Positions 19,039-26,833 of a stretch of DNA of 64,000 nucleotides are shown one piece after another. The stretch lies in assembly GCF_034355335.1 (NCBI RefSeq), contig NZ_CP136422.1, positions 2,762,501-2,826,500 of the forward strand, read 5' to 3'. The position numbers and the translations under genes are program-made. The stretch is from Blautia coccoides (GTDB lineage Bacteria > Bacillota > Clostridia > Lachnospirales > Lachnospiraceae). The notes beneath the pieces are model-generated. The model was not told the origin of the DNA. It searched no databases and was given only the letters and a program-made list of their open reading frames with translations. Position 1 is the first letter of the stretch; every line of letters begins with the position of its first letter.

Positions 19039-19995
19039 TTATTTTATAAGATGGCCGCGCACATAACATTTATGTTTGGAAAGAATGGCTTCCGCTTCCG
19101 TCTCTGCTTTTTTTGGGTCAGCCGCGTATAGGGCGTACAGCTCTTCAATGGCCCGAAGCCCGAAACCTTCACAGTTATAATCAAAGAGTACGGCTTTGTC
19201 AGGGGCTGTGATCTCGCCTGAGAGGTGGGTGGGAATATGCAGCACGTCACGCTCCTTGGCAGTAAACGGCTCCATGCCGTCTATGCGTACCTCCACAGAA
19301 CCTTCCTGAACAATGAAAAGACTGTAGAAGGGATTTTGGGCACTCCAGCTTAACTGGAAACCAGGCTCCATACAGAGCTGCCAGATTTCTTTGTGTCCCT
19401 TTGTCTCCCAGCGTGCAACCTTCTGCCGCAGTTCGCATCCCTCAAATTTATAGATACACAGACCACTGTTGTAGGGACGAATCTGATAAATCTGCTCTTT
19501 GGGAACTGTCTCTGTGACAGGGGTATAAGTATAGTAGAGACTGTCAGTGCTCTGGCCGTCTTTTGCCATGTCGAATTCAGTTTTATTATATTCTTTAAAA
19601 CGCAGGTTGGCAATACAATCTTCGCCCATCTGGGTTTCCTGGAACAGCTCCCGCCATATGGTTCCCGCGTCGATCCAGGTGAATTTGTGTGGGGTATAGG
19701 CTGCCAGATGGACAATGTCGCCTTTGGTGCAAACAGCTTTTTTGCCGCAGATCTCGGTCAGTACAGAACCGCCGTCCACAAGAAAGGTTTCTACACCGCG
19801 GGTATGTTCATGATAACACATCTCATGGTTGGGATCCACGTAAACCGTGTCCAGCAATTCGTTGTGCTGGTAAGGCCCGTATGGTTCGATCAGGTATTTG
19901 GAATAAGTCTTTTTTCCACCGTAGTATTCGTCAAAGTCCATGAGCCAGGTCTTTTCCGGGTCAATGTGAATGGGGTGAAGGGTATACTTTGTCAT
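19039..19995 (-). CDS. cupin-fold protein
   Basis: A 318-residue protein with two cupin-like halves. The first half has the metal-site pattern NHEMCYHEHTRGVETFLVDGG and a later APHKF-like element (YTPHKFTW), near residues 60-110. The second half has a LFIVQEGSVEVRIDG strand set without an obvious His triad. An isomerase or dioxygenase role, or sugar/aromatic acid sensing, is possible; the substrate is unknown. The start is ATG 19995 with AAGGAGGACAC upstream on the minus strand; a longer frame to 20037 lacks a ribosome site. The upstream TATAAT (20074-20079) has no good -35, which would suit control by an activator such as the neighbouring AraC protein. Confidence 0.75.
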   Translation of the reverse strand: MTKYTLHPIHIDPEKTWLMDFDEYYGGKKTYSKYLIEPYGPYQHNELLDTVYVDPNHEMCYHEHTRGVETFLVDGGSVLTEICGKKAVCTKGDIVHLAAYTPHKFTWIDAGTIWRELFQETQMGEDCIANLRFKEYNKTEFDMAKDGQSTDSLYYTYTPVTETVPKEQIYQIRPYNSGLCIYKFEGCELRQKVARWETKGHKEIWQLCMEPGFQLSWSAQNPFYSLFIVQEGSVEVRIDGMEPFTAKERDVLHIPTHLSGEITAPDKAVLFDYNCEGFGLRAIEELYALYAADPKKAETEAEAILSKHKCYVRGHLIK

Positions 19996-20079
19996 AATGT
20001 GTCCTCCTTGATCTTTTCTTTTGCCGGTTACAATCATGCGGATGACAGAGATCCACTGATCATTTATTGTTATATTATA

Positions 20080-20613
20080 GCAGGGAATGTTTTCTTTTCG
20101 GTATCTTTATTTTGGTAAAATGTGTGCTTTTTATCGTAAGATATACCGTTGCAGGAAAAGGAGAATGGCTTACAAAAGCTTATACTTATGGGGATAAATG
20201 CGCATACGTAAAAAATATTTTGCTTAAAGTGTGGTTTTTTTTAAAGTACAGTCAGCGGCCTTTTTTTGGCAGTACCGGTTTTACTGAAATCCGGCAGTAA
20301 GTGTTTTCCTGCGCAAAACGTCTTCCGGCACAGCGGCCTGCGGACAGTAACCGAAGTTAAACTTTCCGGAATTCTTTCAGAGCTGCCATTGCCTGACAGA
20401 AAGAGATTATGGTATATTTAGTATAGAGGTTAAGCAGAGCAGGCAGCGCTGTAATACAATAAAGTTTTGTGTGTTTTACAGGGGAGAAGTACCGGGAGAA
20501 GAATCGTGATTTCCCAAAAGCCGTGGAAGTGGCAGCGCAGGATTTAAAAAGGCAGAAGTAAGCGAGTCATCCTTGGGAGGAGGGGGATCATACCGGAAAT
20601 ATAGAGAAAATTC
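20080..20613. other. intergenic region with remnants and a possible promoter
   Basis: No intact gene is visible. A plus-strand promoter-like pair, TTGCCT at 20389-20394 and TATATT at 20413-20418 (18-bp spacer), precedes a stretch around 20480-20560 that can be read as a short C-terminal-like peptide (EKYREKNRDFPKAVEVAAQD) ending in a stop. Together with the VOC remnant that follows, this suggests an area of gene decay. Confidence 0.4.
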
Positions 20614-20809
20614 CTGCAGGCCTTGAACAAATGTGGGATAGCGCATCTTGCATTTGAAGTAGACGATGTTGAAAAGACATTGCTGCTATTGCTTGAAAAA
20701 GGCGGTAAACAGATTGGAGAACTGGTAAAGGCAGAATATGAAGGCGGTCTTTGTATATGCGGCTGATTGTGAAGGAAATATTATTGAGATACAAAGCTGG
20801 TCGGAATAG
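20614..20809 (+). pseudogene. remnant of a VOC/glyoxalase-family gene
   Basis: Read from 20614, one frame gives GIAHLAFEVDDVEKTLLLLL and then KGGKQIGELVKAEYEGG, a typical C-terminal half of a vicinal-oxygen-chelate (glyoxalase/bleomycin-resistance) protein. Near 20752-20762 the frame breaks, and the next frame continues with VYAADCEGNIIEIQSWSE and a stop, which is the usual family C-terminus. The N-terminal half has no readable match and contains stops. It is therefore a frameshifted, 5'-truncated fossil. Confidence 0.65.
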
Positions 20810-20893
20810 ATCATGAAATCCTATGATTTCAATGTTATAAATTCCGGCTTTTAAGGTGAACAAATTTGAGCTTGAAAAGGAGCGAAAAGTAAA

Positions 20894-21331
20894 ATGTGTG
20901 AAGAATGTTACTCTGATGAAAATAGAGCTACTCCATTATTAAATCCCTTGGACTGTTTAGAAAACCACACGCAGTATATATGTGGAACCTGTGGCCGCTG
21001 CATTTGTATTGAACATGATAAAAATAGAGGATTACAAAGGTGGAATTTTCCGTTCAGGTCGTTAGAAATTGCAAAACTCTATTTACGAACGGCTGACTAT
21101 ACAACAAAAAAGCCGTGTGGTATTTATGAAATAGAAAATAGCAAAGGCAGAGTATCCTATAAAATATTTGCGGATGATGAGGAGTTGCATATTTTCCTGA
21201 AAAAAAATAAAGATAAGAAATGCAGACAAATATCCCCGGTCTTTACAGTTGGAGAATATAAAGAATATCCACATACAGAAGTACGGAAATTAACTGCTGA
21301 TGAAATAAAAGGATATATGAGTGAACGCTGA
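20894..21331 (+). CDS. conserved-looking hypothetical protein with N-terminal Cys cluster
   Basis: A 145-residue protein of unknown function. Five cysteines in the first 43 residues (CEEC and a CGTCGRC knuckle around 32-38) suggest a small zinc-ribbon-like module. The rest alternates strand and helix and is Lys/Glu rich, with no catalytic motif. AAGGAG lies 12 bases before the ATG. It is AT-richer than its neighbours and lies next to the decayed VOC gene, so it may be a recent arrival. Confidence 0.6.
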   Translation: MCEECYSDENRATPLLNPLDCLENHTQYICGTCGRCICIEHDKNRGLQRWNFPFRSLEIAKLYLRTADYTTKKPCGIYEIENSKGRVSYKIFADDEELHIFLKKNKDKKCRQISPVFTVGEYKEYPHTEVRKLTADEIKGYMSER

Positions 21332-21452
21332 ATTTCAGCTTGTTAAAAATTTGAAGCTGTTGAGGTGACACTAAAGACAGTACGGAAGGGTTGATCTGGA
21401 TGCTCTTTTCAAGGCATTGGATCATGCACGTTGAGGCAATCTCATATTTTTG

Positions 21453-21481
21453 TTTACATATGGAAAAGTATGGTATATAAT
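21453..21481 (+). promoter_or_regulatory. sigma-A promoter for the riboswitch transcript
   Basis: TTTACA (21453-21458), a 17-bp spacer and TATAAT (21476-21481). The expected start near 21488 places the whole FMN aptamer in the leader. Confidence 0.75.
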
Positions 21482-21536
21482 CAAAGACAACAGACGATGT
21501 TTACTACATTTCTGATTTCAAAAAATGAATATTGAA

Positions 21537-21666
21537 GTCTTTGTGGCAGGGTGCAAGTCCCTACCGATGGTATAGTCCATGACCCGCTTTGGCGGCTGAG
21601 CTGGTGACTCCTTGATCGAAAAAGGGGAATTCCAGCACCGACGGTATAGTCCGGATGAGAAAAGAC
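21537..21666 (+). ncRNA. FMN riboswitch (RFN element)
   Basis: The conserved RFN core is readable: GGCAGGGTGCAAGTCCCTACC, the first GGTATAGTCC, then GGGGAATTCCAGCACCGACG and a second GGTATAGTCCGGATGAGA. P1 is closed by GTCTTT (21537-21542) with AAAGAC (21661-21666). The element senses flavin mononucleotide and controls the riboflavin importer gene that follows, through the terminator at 21684-21720. Confidence 0.93.
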
Positions 21667-21683
21667 ATTTTCTGTGAAACTAC

Positions 21684-21720
21684 GCCCGGAGCATATCTTA
21701 TGTCCCGGGCTCATTTTTTT
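21684..21720 (+). terminator. riboswitch-controlled intrinsic terminator
   Basis: A 12-bp stem with one mismatch (21684-21695 with 21699-21710) around a 3-base loop, followed by TCATTTTTTT. It sits between the FMN aptamer and the ribU ribosome site, as the expression platform of an OFF switch should. Confidence 0.9.
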
Positions 21721-21736
21721 GAAGGAGGATACGACA

Positions 21737-22399
21737 ATGGACCAGACAAACGAAACAACCAATGCAGCTTTTGACCATGGAATGAGGGCCGTAACCGGTA
21801 CGAAAATGCGGGTGAAGAAGACAGCATTTATCGGCCTTATGGGGGCAGTGAGCGCTGTTCTCATGCTTTTCAGATTTCCGCTTCCTTTTATGCCGCCCTT
21901 TATGTCCTTTGACTTGTCGGGATTGATGGAGATGCTGGGCGGGTTTATGTTCGGCCCGGGTGCGGCACTCATGATCATTGTGGTAAAGATACTGCTGCAG
22001 CTTGTCATGCAGGGCAGCTTTTCTCTGGGAACCGGCGAGCTGCAGAATTTTATCCTGAGCTTCTGCTATGTTATGCCGGCGCTGCTGATCTATCACAGGC
22101 ATAAGACAAAGAAGACGGCATTAGCCGGCATGGGTGTCAGCACGGTACTGGTGGGAATTGTGGCAATTTTTACAAATCTGTACCTGATCATTCCGTTTTA
22201 TGTGCGTCTGTTTGGCATGACTATGGATGAGATCATATCCATGTGCAGTGCTGTGAATCCGGCTATGAAAAATGCCTTTTCCATGGCAGTTTTAGGAATC
22301 CTGCCCTTCAATCTGATCAAGTATGGAGTGACGTCAGTTTTGACATTTCTGTTGTACAAAAGATTGAGCAGGGTGATCAGGAGTATTGTAGAAAAATAA
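21737..22399 (+). CDS. ribU: riboflavin ECF transporter substrate-binding protein RibU
   Basis: A 220-residue membrane protein with about six helices and the RibU pattern: an N-terminal basic lead, then FIGLMGAVSAVLMLFRFPLP, a short loop MPPFMSFDLSGL, and YLIIPFYVRLFGM in the second half. RibU is the S-component that binds riboflavin and works with the shared EcfAA'T energy module, encoded elsewhere. Control by the FMN riboswitch directly upstream supports riboflavin as substrate. The start is ATG 21737 with GAAGGAGG 8 bases upstream. Confidence 0.93.
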   Translation: MDQTNETTNAAFDHGMRAVTGTKMRVKKTAFIGLMGAVSAVLMLFRFPLPFMPPFMSFDLSGLMEMLGGFMFGPGAALMIIVVKILLQLVMQGSFSLGTGELQNFILSFCYVMPALLIYHRHKTKKTALAGMGVSTVLVGIVAIFTNLYLIIPFYVRLFGMTMDEIISMCSAVNPAMKNAFSMAVLGILPFNLIKYGVTSVLTFLLYKRLSRVIRSIVEK

Positions 22400-22415
22400 A
22401 GGGGGATAAACAAAA

Positions 22416-22901
22416 ATGAAATTTACAATGGACAAATCTATCAGCTATGAGGACGCTGTAGGACGTATGTTTGAAATGCTGGGAAACAGTAAGATCATGG
22501 CACTGGCGTCCAGCCTCGACGACTATGTTATGGTGAGGAATGTGAGCTGCCTTTTTTACGATGATAAGATCTATTTTAAAACAGATAAGAATTTCAGAAA
22601 GACGAAACAGCTTCTGGAAAATCCCAATGTAGCTCTGTGCTGGAGCGGCGTCCAGGTAGAGGGAACAGCCTTGAACAAAGGACTTGTTGTGGAAGAACCA
22701 GGAAGAAGATTTGAAGAGGGATACAAAAAATATCTGTGGGAGAGCTACAACAAATACAGCCACGAGGATACAGAAATCCTTATAGAAGTGTCACCGAGAT
22801 ATGTGGAGATCTGGGATACAAGTGAAGACGGATATGCGTATCAGCTTTTTATTGACTTTGATAAAAAGTCTGTAGAGGTGAAACCATACGATAAGAAATA
22901 A
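22416..22901 (+). CDS. pyridoxamine 5'-phosphate oxidase-fold flavin-binding protein
   Basis: A 161-residue split-barrel protein: KIMALASSLDDYVMVRNVSC, then DDKIYFKTDKNFRKTKQLLE and NPNVALCWSGVQVEGTA match the PNPOx-like FMN-binding family. It lies 16 bp after ribU, so it is expressed from the same FMN-sensing leader and probably uses or stores the imported flavin. The substrate is unknown. A hairpin terminator follows. Confidence 0.85.
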   Translation: MKFTMDKSISYEDAVGRMFEMLGNSKIMALASSLDDYVMVRNVSCLFYDDKIYFKTDKNFRKTKQLLENPNVALCWSGVQVEGTALNKGLVVEEPGRRFEEGYKKYLWESYNKYSHEDTEILIEVSPRYVEIWDTSEDGYAYQLFIDFDKKSVEVKPYDKK

Positions 22902-22940
22902 AGATTAAAGGTAACTATTAAGTTACTGAGCCACTGCCTT

Positions 22941-22977
22941 ATGGGTATCATAAAGTACCGGACTTTGTGATACCCAT
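22941..22977 (+). terminator. hairpin between convergent genes
   Basis: A 16-bp stem (ATGGGTATCATAAAGT with its near-complement, one G-T pair) and a 5-base loop. The following T run is weak (CTTTT, 11 bases on). It ends the riboflavin operon and lies just before the tail of the opposing dehydratase gene. Confidence 0.75.
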
Positions 22978-22997
22978 AACTGCTTTTGAGATATACT

Positions 22998-24212
22998 TTA
23001 CGGGCGGACAGCAGTACCGTCCGGCAGGCGTGAGAAAAGCCAGCCAAAGTCCATGTCTGTATAAGGGAATTTAGCCGCTTCCTTCTCATCAAAATCAATT
23101 CCGATCCCGGGACGGTCACTTAAGCAGGCATACCCGTTTATGACTTCCGGACATCCGGGGAAAATTGCTTTTTCAGCCTCGTTAAAACCACTGAACTCCT
23201 GGATGCCGAAGTTTGTACATGCCAGATCCAGATGCATCTGTGCAGTCATTCCCACAGGTGACAGGTCGTTAGGCCCGTGCCAGGCAGTGCGCACACCATA
23301 GGCTTCGCAGAAATGCGCCAGCTTTTTGGCCGGAGTAAGACCTCCGATATCACTGACATGAACACGTATAAAGTCGATCCACTGGTTTTGTACAAGAGTC
23401 TTCCACTCCACAGGATTGGTGAAAAGCTCTCCCATTGCCAGAGGGATAGTGGTCTGTTCCCGTATGATCTTAAAATAATCGGCCTGTTCGGGCGGAAGCG
23501 CGTCCTCCAGGAAAAATAATTTGTAGGGTTCCAGATCTTTGGCAAGGCATAGAGTATCTGCCAGAGGCAGCCTTTCATGTACATCATGCATGATTTCCAG
23601 GTCCCATCCGAAGTCTTTTCTGATCTGTTCAAACATTTTTACAACGCTCTGCATATAAAGTTTTGGATGGTAATAAGCACCTGACGGGGCATTTTCAGGC
23701 CGGGTTATGGTCTGCATACTGCCGCCTGCATTGCCTCCGTACAGACCCAGATGGCATCGGATGTAACGGTAGCCCTGTTCCATATATTCATGGATCTTAT
23801 CCTCCACCTGTTCCATGGTGGTTCCGTCCGCATGGCGGTATACAGCGATTCCCTCCCGGCACTTGCCGCCGAACAGACTGTAGAGGGGCATGTTGGCAAG
23901 CTTGCCTTTTATGTCCCAGAGTGCCTCGTCAACACCGGAGAGTGCATTGTTGAGTACCGGACCGCCGCGCCAGTAGGAACTGCCCATCATGGACTGCCAG
24001 ATGTCTTCAATATTGTGGACCGACTTGCCAAGCAGCATGGGTTTTAAATATTCTTCCACAGCAGTGACAACTGTTTTACATCTCCAGGTGAATGTGGCAC
24101 AGCCGATACCGTATAATTCCGGTTCTGAGGTTTCCACTTTGACAACTACCAGATTGATATTCTGCGGCGCTGTGATAAAGGTTTTAATATCCCGAATTGT
24201 GATTTCTTTCAT
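22998..24212 (-). CDS. ManD/RspA-type sugar-acid dehydratase (enolase superfamily)
   Basis: A 404-residue mandelate racemase/enolase superfamily protein. The capping domain is residues 1-115 and the barrel follows, with the three metal ligands visible as Asp in IMHDVHERL, Glu in FFLEDALPPEQ and Glu in LAMGELFTNP; a catalytic His lies in TAWHGPNDLSPVG. The HDVHE sequence is typical of the mannonate/gluconate dehydratase group (ManD, RspA). It would convert a C6 sugar acid to 2-keto-3-deoxygluconate in hexuronate use, although some members have very low activity. A divergent AraC gene 370 bp away probably regulates it. Confidence 0.85.
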   Translation of the reverse strand: MKEITIRDIKTFITAPQNINLVVVKVETSEPELYGIGCATFTWRCKTVVTAVEEYLKPMLLGKSVHNIEDIWQSMMGSSYWRGGPVLNNALSGVDEALWDIKGKLANMPLYSLFGGKCREGIAVYRHADGTTMEQVEDKIHEYMEQGYRYIRCHLGLYGGNAGGSMQTITRPENAPSGAYYHPKLYMQSVVKMFEQIRKDFGWDLEIMHDVHERLPLADTLCLAKDLEPYKLFFLEDALPPEQADYFKIIREQTTIPLAMGELFTNPVEWKTLVQNQWIDFIRVHVSDIGGLTPAKKLAHFCEAYGVRTAWHGPNDLSPVGMTAQMHLDLACTNFGIQEFSGFNEAEKAIFPGCPEVINGYACLSDRPGIGIDFDEKEAAKFPYTDMDFGWLFSRLPDGTAVRP

Positions 24213-24353
24213 GATGACCTCCGTATTTTTAATGCCCTGCCGGACTGTTAGGTGATGCTATGATTTTTAATGTTTGACAGGTGCATTTTTTAAGCTGCTG
24301 CTAAAAGCACACTTAAGAGTGTGTTTCGCAGTCTGTGCAGCAGTAAATATTAC

Positions 24354-24413
24354 ATTATAATATATAACATTTTTGGTGAATCAATAGTGATTATTATTTG
24401 GTGAAAAATCACC
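24354..24413 (-). promoter_or_regulatory. dehydratase promoter with repeated TTTGGTGAA sites
   Basis: On the minus strand TATAAT (complement of 24354-24359) lacks a good -35. In its place two direct copies of TTTGGTGAA occur at 24372-24380 and 24397-24405, 25 bp apart, the second inside the inverted repeat GGTGAAAAATCACC (24400-24413). Direct repeats over a weak -35 are what an AraC-type activator uses, so this is a likely target of the divergent regulator (inference). Confidence 0.5.
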
Positions 24414-24429
24414 ATTTTTTTGTCAGATA

Positions 24430-24458
24430 TTTTCAAAAAATCAAAAAAGAGATATACT
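24430..24458 (+). promoter_or_regulatory. probable promoter of the AraC regulator gene
   Basis: TTTTCA (24430-24435), a 17-bp A-rich spacer and TATACT (24453-24458). The leader would run about 115 bases to the ATG at 24582 and contain the 18-bp repeats. Confidence 0.5.
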
Positions 24459-24465
24459 GAAGCGT

Positions 24466-24527
24466 AAAAGCAGCGGCAGCTATAAAAGCAGCGACAGCTA
24501 TAAAAGCAGCGACAGCTATAAAAGCGG
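24466..24527 (+). repeat. 18-bp tandem repeat in an AraC gene leader
   Basis: Three units of AAAAGCAGCGRCAGCTAT (24466-24483, 24484-24501, 24502-24519), the last two identical, plus a partial fourth unit. They lie between the promoter and the start codon of the regulator gene. Confidence 0.9.
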
Positions 24528-24581
24528 TGAGCGGTGAACTGTTACAAATAGTAAATAATAAAAACAGCCGGAGGTGCAGCG

Positions 24582-25478
24582 ATGCAGATCAAGGTAAATG
24601 ATTATGAGGAGACGGAACATTTTCGGGCTATCTGTGAGGACTGTTATAATATCTCGAGAACATGTGGTTATGACAGGCTCACAATGTCTCATATCCACAA
24701 CACAAGCGAAATTCTTTTTGTGGAATCAGGGGAGGCGGATTATTACATAGCGGGAAAGAAATATCATGTGGAGCCATATGATATTCTTGTCATTGGGGCT
24801 ATGGAATTCCACAGAAGCGTGATCACGGATCCACCGTATCAGAGATATGGGCTTACGATAAAACCTGCATATCTAAGAGGGATGATACCGGATAAAGACT
24901 TGCAGAAGGTATTTTCCACGCCGCCTGCAGAACGTTTCGTCGAATCTTATAAGCATATAGATCCGAAGATTTTTGCTAAACTGATAGGTCTGCTTCAGGA
25001 TCTGGCAGAGGAACAGCAGGGAGAAAAGGATTACCGGGCACAGATGCAGAGGGGTGTCCTGACCCAGACAGCAGTGCTTCTGTTCAGAGTTCTTCGTATG
25101 GAAAGAGAAGCGGGGGAGATATCTGCCGCCGATACAGCCATGAGGGAAATAAAGGATCATATTGACCTTCATTTCCAGGAAAGGCTTACACTGGAGACTT
25201 TGAGCCGGCGCTTTTATCTCCATCCGTCCACCATCAGCAAGGAATTCAAGCGCTGCTGCGGACATAACCTGAACAAATACATCAACATGGTAAGGATCTG
25301 CCGTGCAGCCTCTCTATTGGAAACCGGTACAGACAGTGTGGCTGAGATTTCTGTCAAATGTGGTTATGAAAGTGAAAACACATTCTTGAGACAGTTTCGG
25401 TCTATTATGGGGATGTCACCTCTTCAATACCGGAAGTCTATGCGAGAATGGATGAGGAAAATGAGTGAGGGGAAATAG
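24582..25478 (+). CDS. AraC family regulator with cupin sensor domain
   Basis: A 298-residue protein with an N-terminal cupin-like half (MSHIHNTSEILFVESGEADY and a PYDILVIGAMEFHR strand) and a C-terminal AraC DNA-binding half: LTLETLSRRFYLHPSTISKE, then VAEISVKCGYESENTFLRQF and the closing MGMSPLQYRK. This is the usual layout of regulators of sugar or sugar-acid use. It diverges from the ManD/RspA-type gene and probably controls it. GGAGGTG lies upstream of the ATG. Confidence 0.9.
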   Translation: MQIKVNDYEETEHFRAICEDCYNISRTCGYDRLTMSHIHNTSEILFVESGEADYYIAGKKYHVEPYDILVIGAMEFHRSVITDPPYQRYGLTIKPAYLRGMIPDKDLQKVFSTPPAERFVESYKHIDPKIFAKLIGLLQDLAEEQQGEKDYRAQMQRGVLTQTAVLLFRVLRMEREAGEISAADTAMREIKDHIDLHFQERLTLETLSRRFYLHPSTISKEFKRCCGHNLNKYINMVRICRAASLLETGTDSVAEISVKCGYESENTFLRQFRSIMGMSPLQYRKSMREWMRKMSEGK

Positions 25479-25629
25479 GCCTGCAGTCCGGGTAGAAAAA
25501 TAAAAAGCAGTCTGCAGTCCGGCAGCAAAACACTTATTTGGTAAATGCTGGTAATTCCTTTACAGCGATTGCGTTATTCTCCCCAAAAGCTATAATAGTG
25601 GAATAACGTCATACACAGGAGGCCTGCCA

Positions 25630-26487
25630 ATGCAGAAAGAAATTACCTTTACCATGAAGACAGAATTGATCGAAGAATTTTCCTGTCACTTATACAGACA
25701 GGAGAAGACAGAGGCAACCATCAGGAAATATTCCACAGATTTAAGAACATTTTTGGGATATCTGGGGAATGACAGGCAAGTACACAGAATCCGTCTTTTG
25801 GAGTACAAAGAATGGCTGAGACAGCAGTATGCAGTGAGCAGCGCCAACTCCATGCTGGCGGCAGTCAACTGTTTTTTAGATTATATGTGTTTTCCAGAAT
25901 TGAAAGTGAAAAGTTATAAAGTACAGAAGCGTATGTTTTTGGATTCGGAAAAAGAAATGACAAAGAGGGAGTACCAAAAACTGGTAGAGACAGCAAGGAG
26001 AAAGGAGAAAAGCCAGCTTGCCCTGATACTGGAGTCAATCTGTGCTACCGGTGTCAGGGTAAGCGAACTGAAGTATCTGACAGTAAAGAACCTTCAGGGA
26101 GGTCGTCTGGAAGTGTCCAATAAAGGGAAAACACGTATTGTCCTGATTCCGGAGAGCCTGCGGAAAAAACTTTTATGTTATGCCGGAAAGCAGGGAATCA
26201 AATCAGGTCCTATTTTTGTCACCAGAAATGGGAAACCCAAAGACAGAAGCAATATATGGACAGAAATGAAACTATTGGCAGAGCAGGCAGGAATTAAACC
26301 GAAAAAAGTCTTCCCGCATAATCTGCGCCATCTTTTTGCCCGTTCTTTTTATAAGACAACAAATAATCTTGCTGCACTGGCAGACGTTCTGGGACACAGC
26401 AGTCTTGAGGTGACAAGGATCTACACAGCAGATACGCTGAAGAAATTTCAGGGAATGATAGAACAACTGGATTTGATCGTTCCATAA
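25630..26487 (+). CDS. XerC/D-like tyrosine recombinase (predicted DNA invertase)
   Basis: A 285-residue phage-integrase-family recombinase. The N-terminal SAM-like core-binding domain is residues 1-95 (QEKTEATIRKYSTDLRTFLG), followed by the catalytic domain with ATGVRVSELK (first Arg), a beta-hairpin Lys in SNKGKTRIV, HNLRHLFARSFY (His-x-x-Arg), LGHSSLEVTRIY (His) and the nucleophile Tyr in IYTADT. All six catalytic positions are present, so it should be active. It is short, without an arm-binding domain, like invertases and Xer proteins. Two inverted Xer-like core sites lie 17 bp past its stop codon. GGAGG precedes the ATG. Confidence 0.92.
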   Translation: MQKEITFTMKTELIEEFSCHLYRQEKTEATIRKYSTDLRTFLGYLGNDRQVHRIRLLEYKEWLRQQYAVSSANSMLAAVNCFLDYMCFPELKVKSYKVQKRMFLDSEKEMTKREYQKLVETARRKEKSQLALILESICATGVRVSELKYLTVKNLQGGRLEVSNKGKTRIVLIPESLRKKLLCYAGKQGIKSGPIFVTRNGKPKDRSNIWTEMKLLAEQAGIKPKKVFPHNLRHLFARSFYKTTNNLAALADVLGHSSLEVTRIYTADTLKKFQGMIEQLDLIVP

Positions 26488-26503
26488 AAAACGAGACATT
26501 AAC

Positions 26504-26527
26504 ACTACATAATAAGAATTATGTAGT
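26504..26527 (+). repeat. left recombination site of the inverton
   Basis: A 24-bp core: 10-bp arm ACTACATAAT, 4-bp spacer AAGA and the exact inverted arm ATTATGTAGT. Its form matches a tyrosine-recombinase crossover site. The right site at 26765-26788 is its inverted copy. Confidence 0.85.
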
Positions 26528-26560
26528 TAATCTGAACGTTAATGCATCTGGTTAATAGAA

Positions 26561-26589
26561 ATTTTAATACATATGGCAAAAAATGTCAA
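26561..26589 (-). promoter_or_regulatory. strong sigma-A promoter inside the inverton
   Basis: On the minus strand: TTGACA (complement of 26584-26589), a 17-bp spacer and TAAAAT (complement of 26561-26566). In this orientation it points at the 3' end of the recombinase gene. Confidence 0.8.
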
Positions 26590-26665
26590 CAAAATATGCT
26601 CGGTTTGTCTTTTAAGGACAGCGGGGTAATGAAATTATCTGAGATTTCCAATTCTTATACATATC

Positions 26666-26698
26666 AAAAAGAAGCCTGCAGGCAGATAAAAGCAGGCT
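26666..26698 (-). terminator. intrinsic terminator inside the inverton
   Basis: A 7-bp GC-rich stem (AGCCTGC at 26673-26679 with GCAGGCT at 26692-26698), followed on the minus strand by TCTTTTTG. It has no T run on the plus strand, so it acts in one direction only and would stop recombinase read-through only in the flipped state. Confidence 0.65.
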
Positions 26699-26764
26699 CA
26701 AAAGAAAAGACGGCATATTCTGCTGTACCTCTCATAAGATTCCTTTAGAAGATGATCTTTTATT

Positions 26765-26788
26765 ACCACATAATTCTTATTATGTAGT
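26765..26788 (-). repeat. right recombination site of the inverton
   Basis: Arm ACCACATAAT, spacer TCTT and arm ATTATGTAGT. The spacer is the reverse complement of the left spacer AAGA, so the two sites are in opposed orientation, which gives inversion rather than excision. One arm differs by one base from the left site. Confidence 0.85.
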
Positions 26789-26833
26789 TAGAAAACAGCC
26801 GCAGGAAGGACAGAAAGCCGGAGGGAGCAGGGT

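Larger units (their letters stand above)
26528..26764 (+). mobile_element. invertible promoter/terminator cassette (inverton)
   Basis: A 237-bp segment between two opposed recombinase sites. It holds a perfect minus-strand promoter (26561-26589) and a minus-strand terminator (26666-26698) upstream of that promoter. As written the promoter fires left, antisense to the recombinase. After inversion the terminator would face the recombinase and the promoter would read right, with a start about 96 bases before the alphaCTD-like gene. A 68-codon open frame across the segment has no ribosome site and is not called. Confidence 0.8.

Noticed and set aside
24466..24527. 18-bp repeats as an origin iteron array
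   Set aside because: There are only three units, no replication gene nearby, and they lie in the leader of a regulator gene.
26542..26748. 68-codon open frame inside the inverton
   Set aside because: It has no ribosome site, no recognisable composition, and overlaps the promoter and terminator of the cassette.
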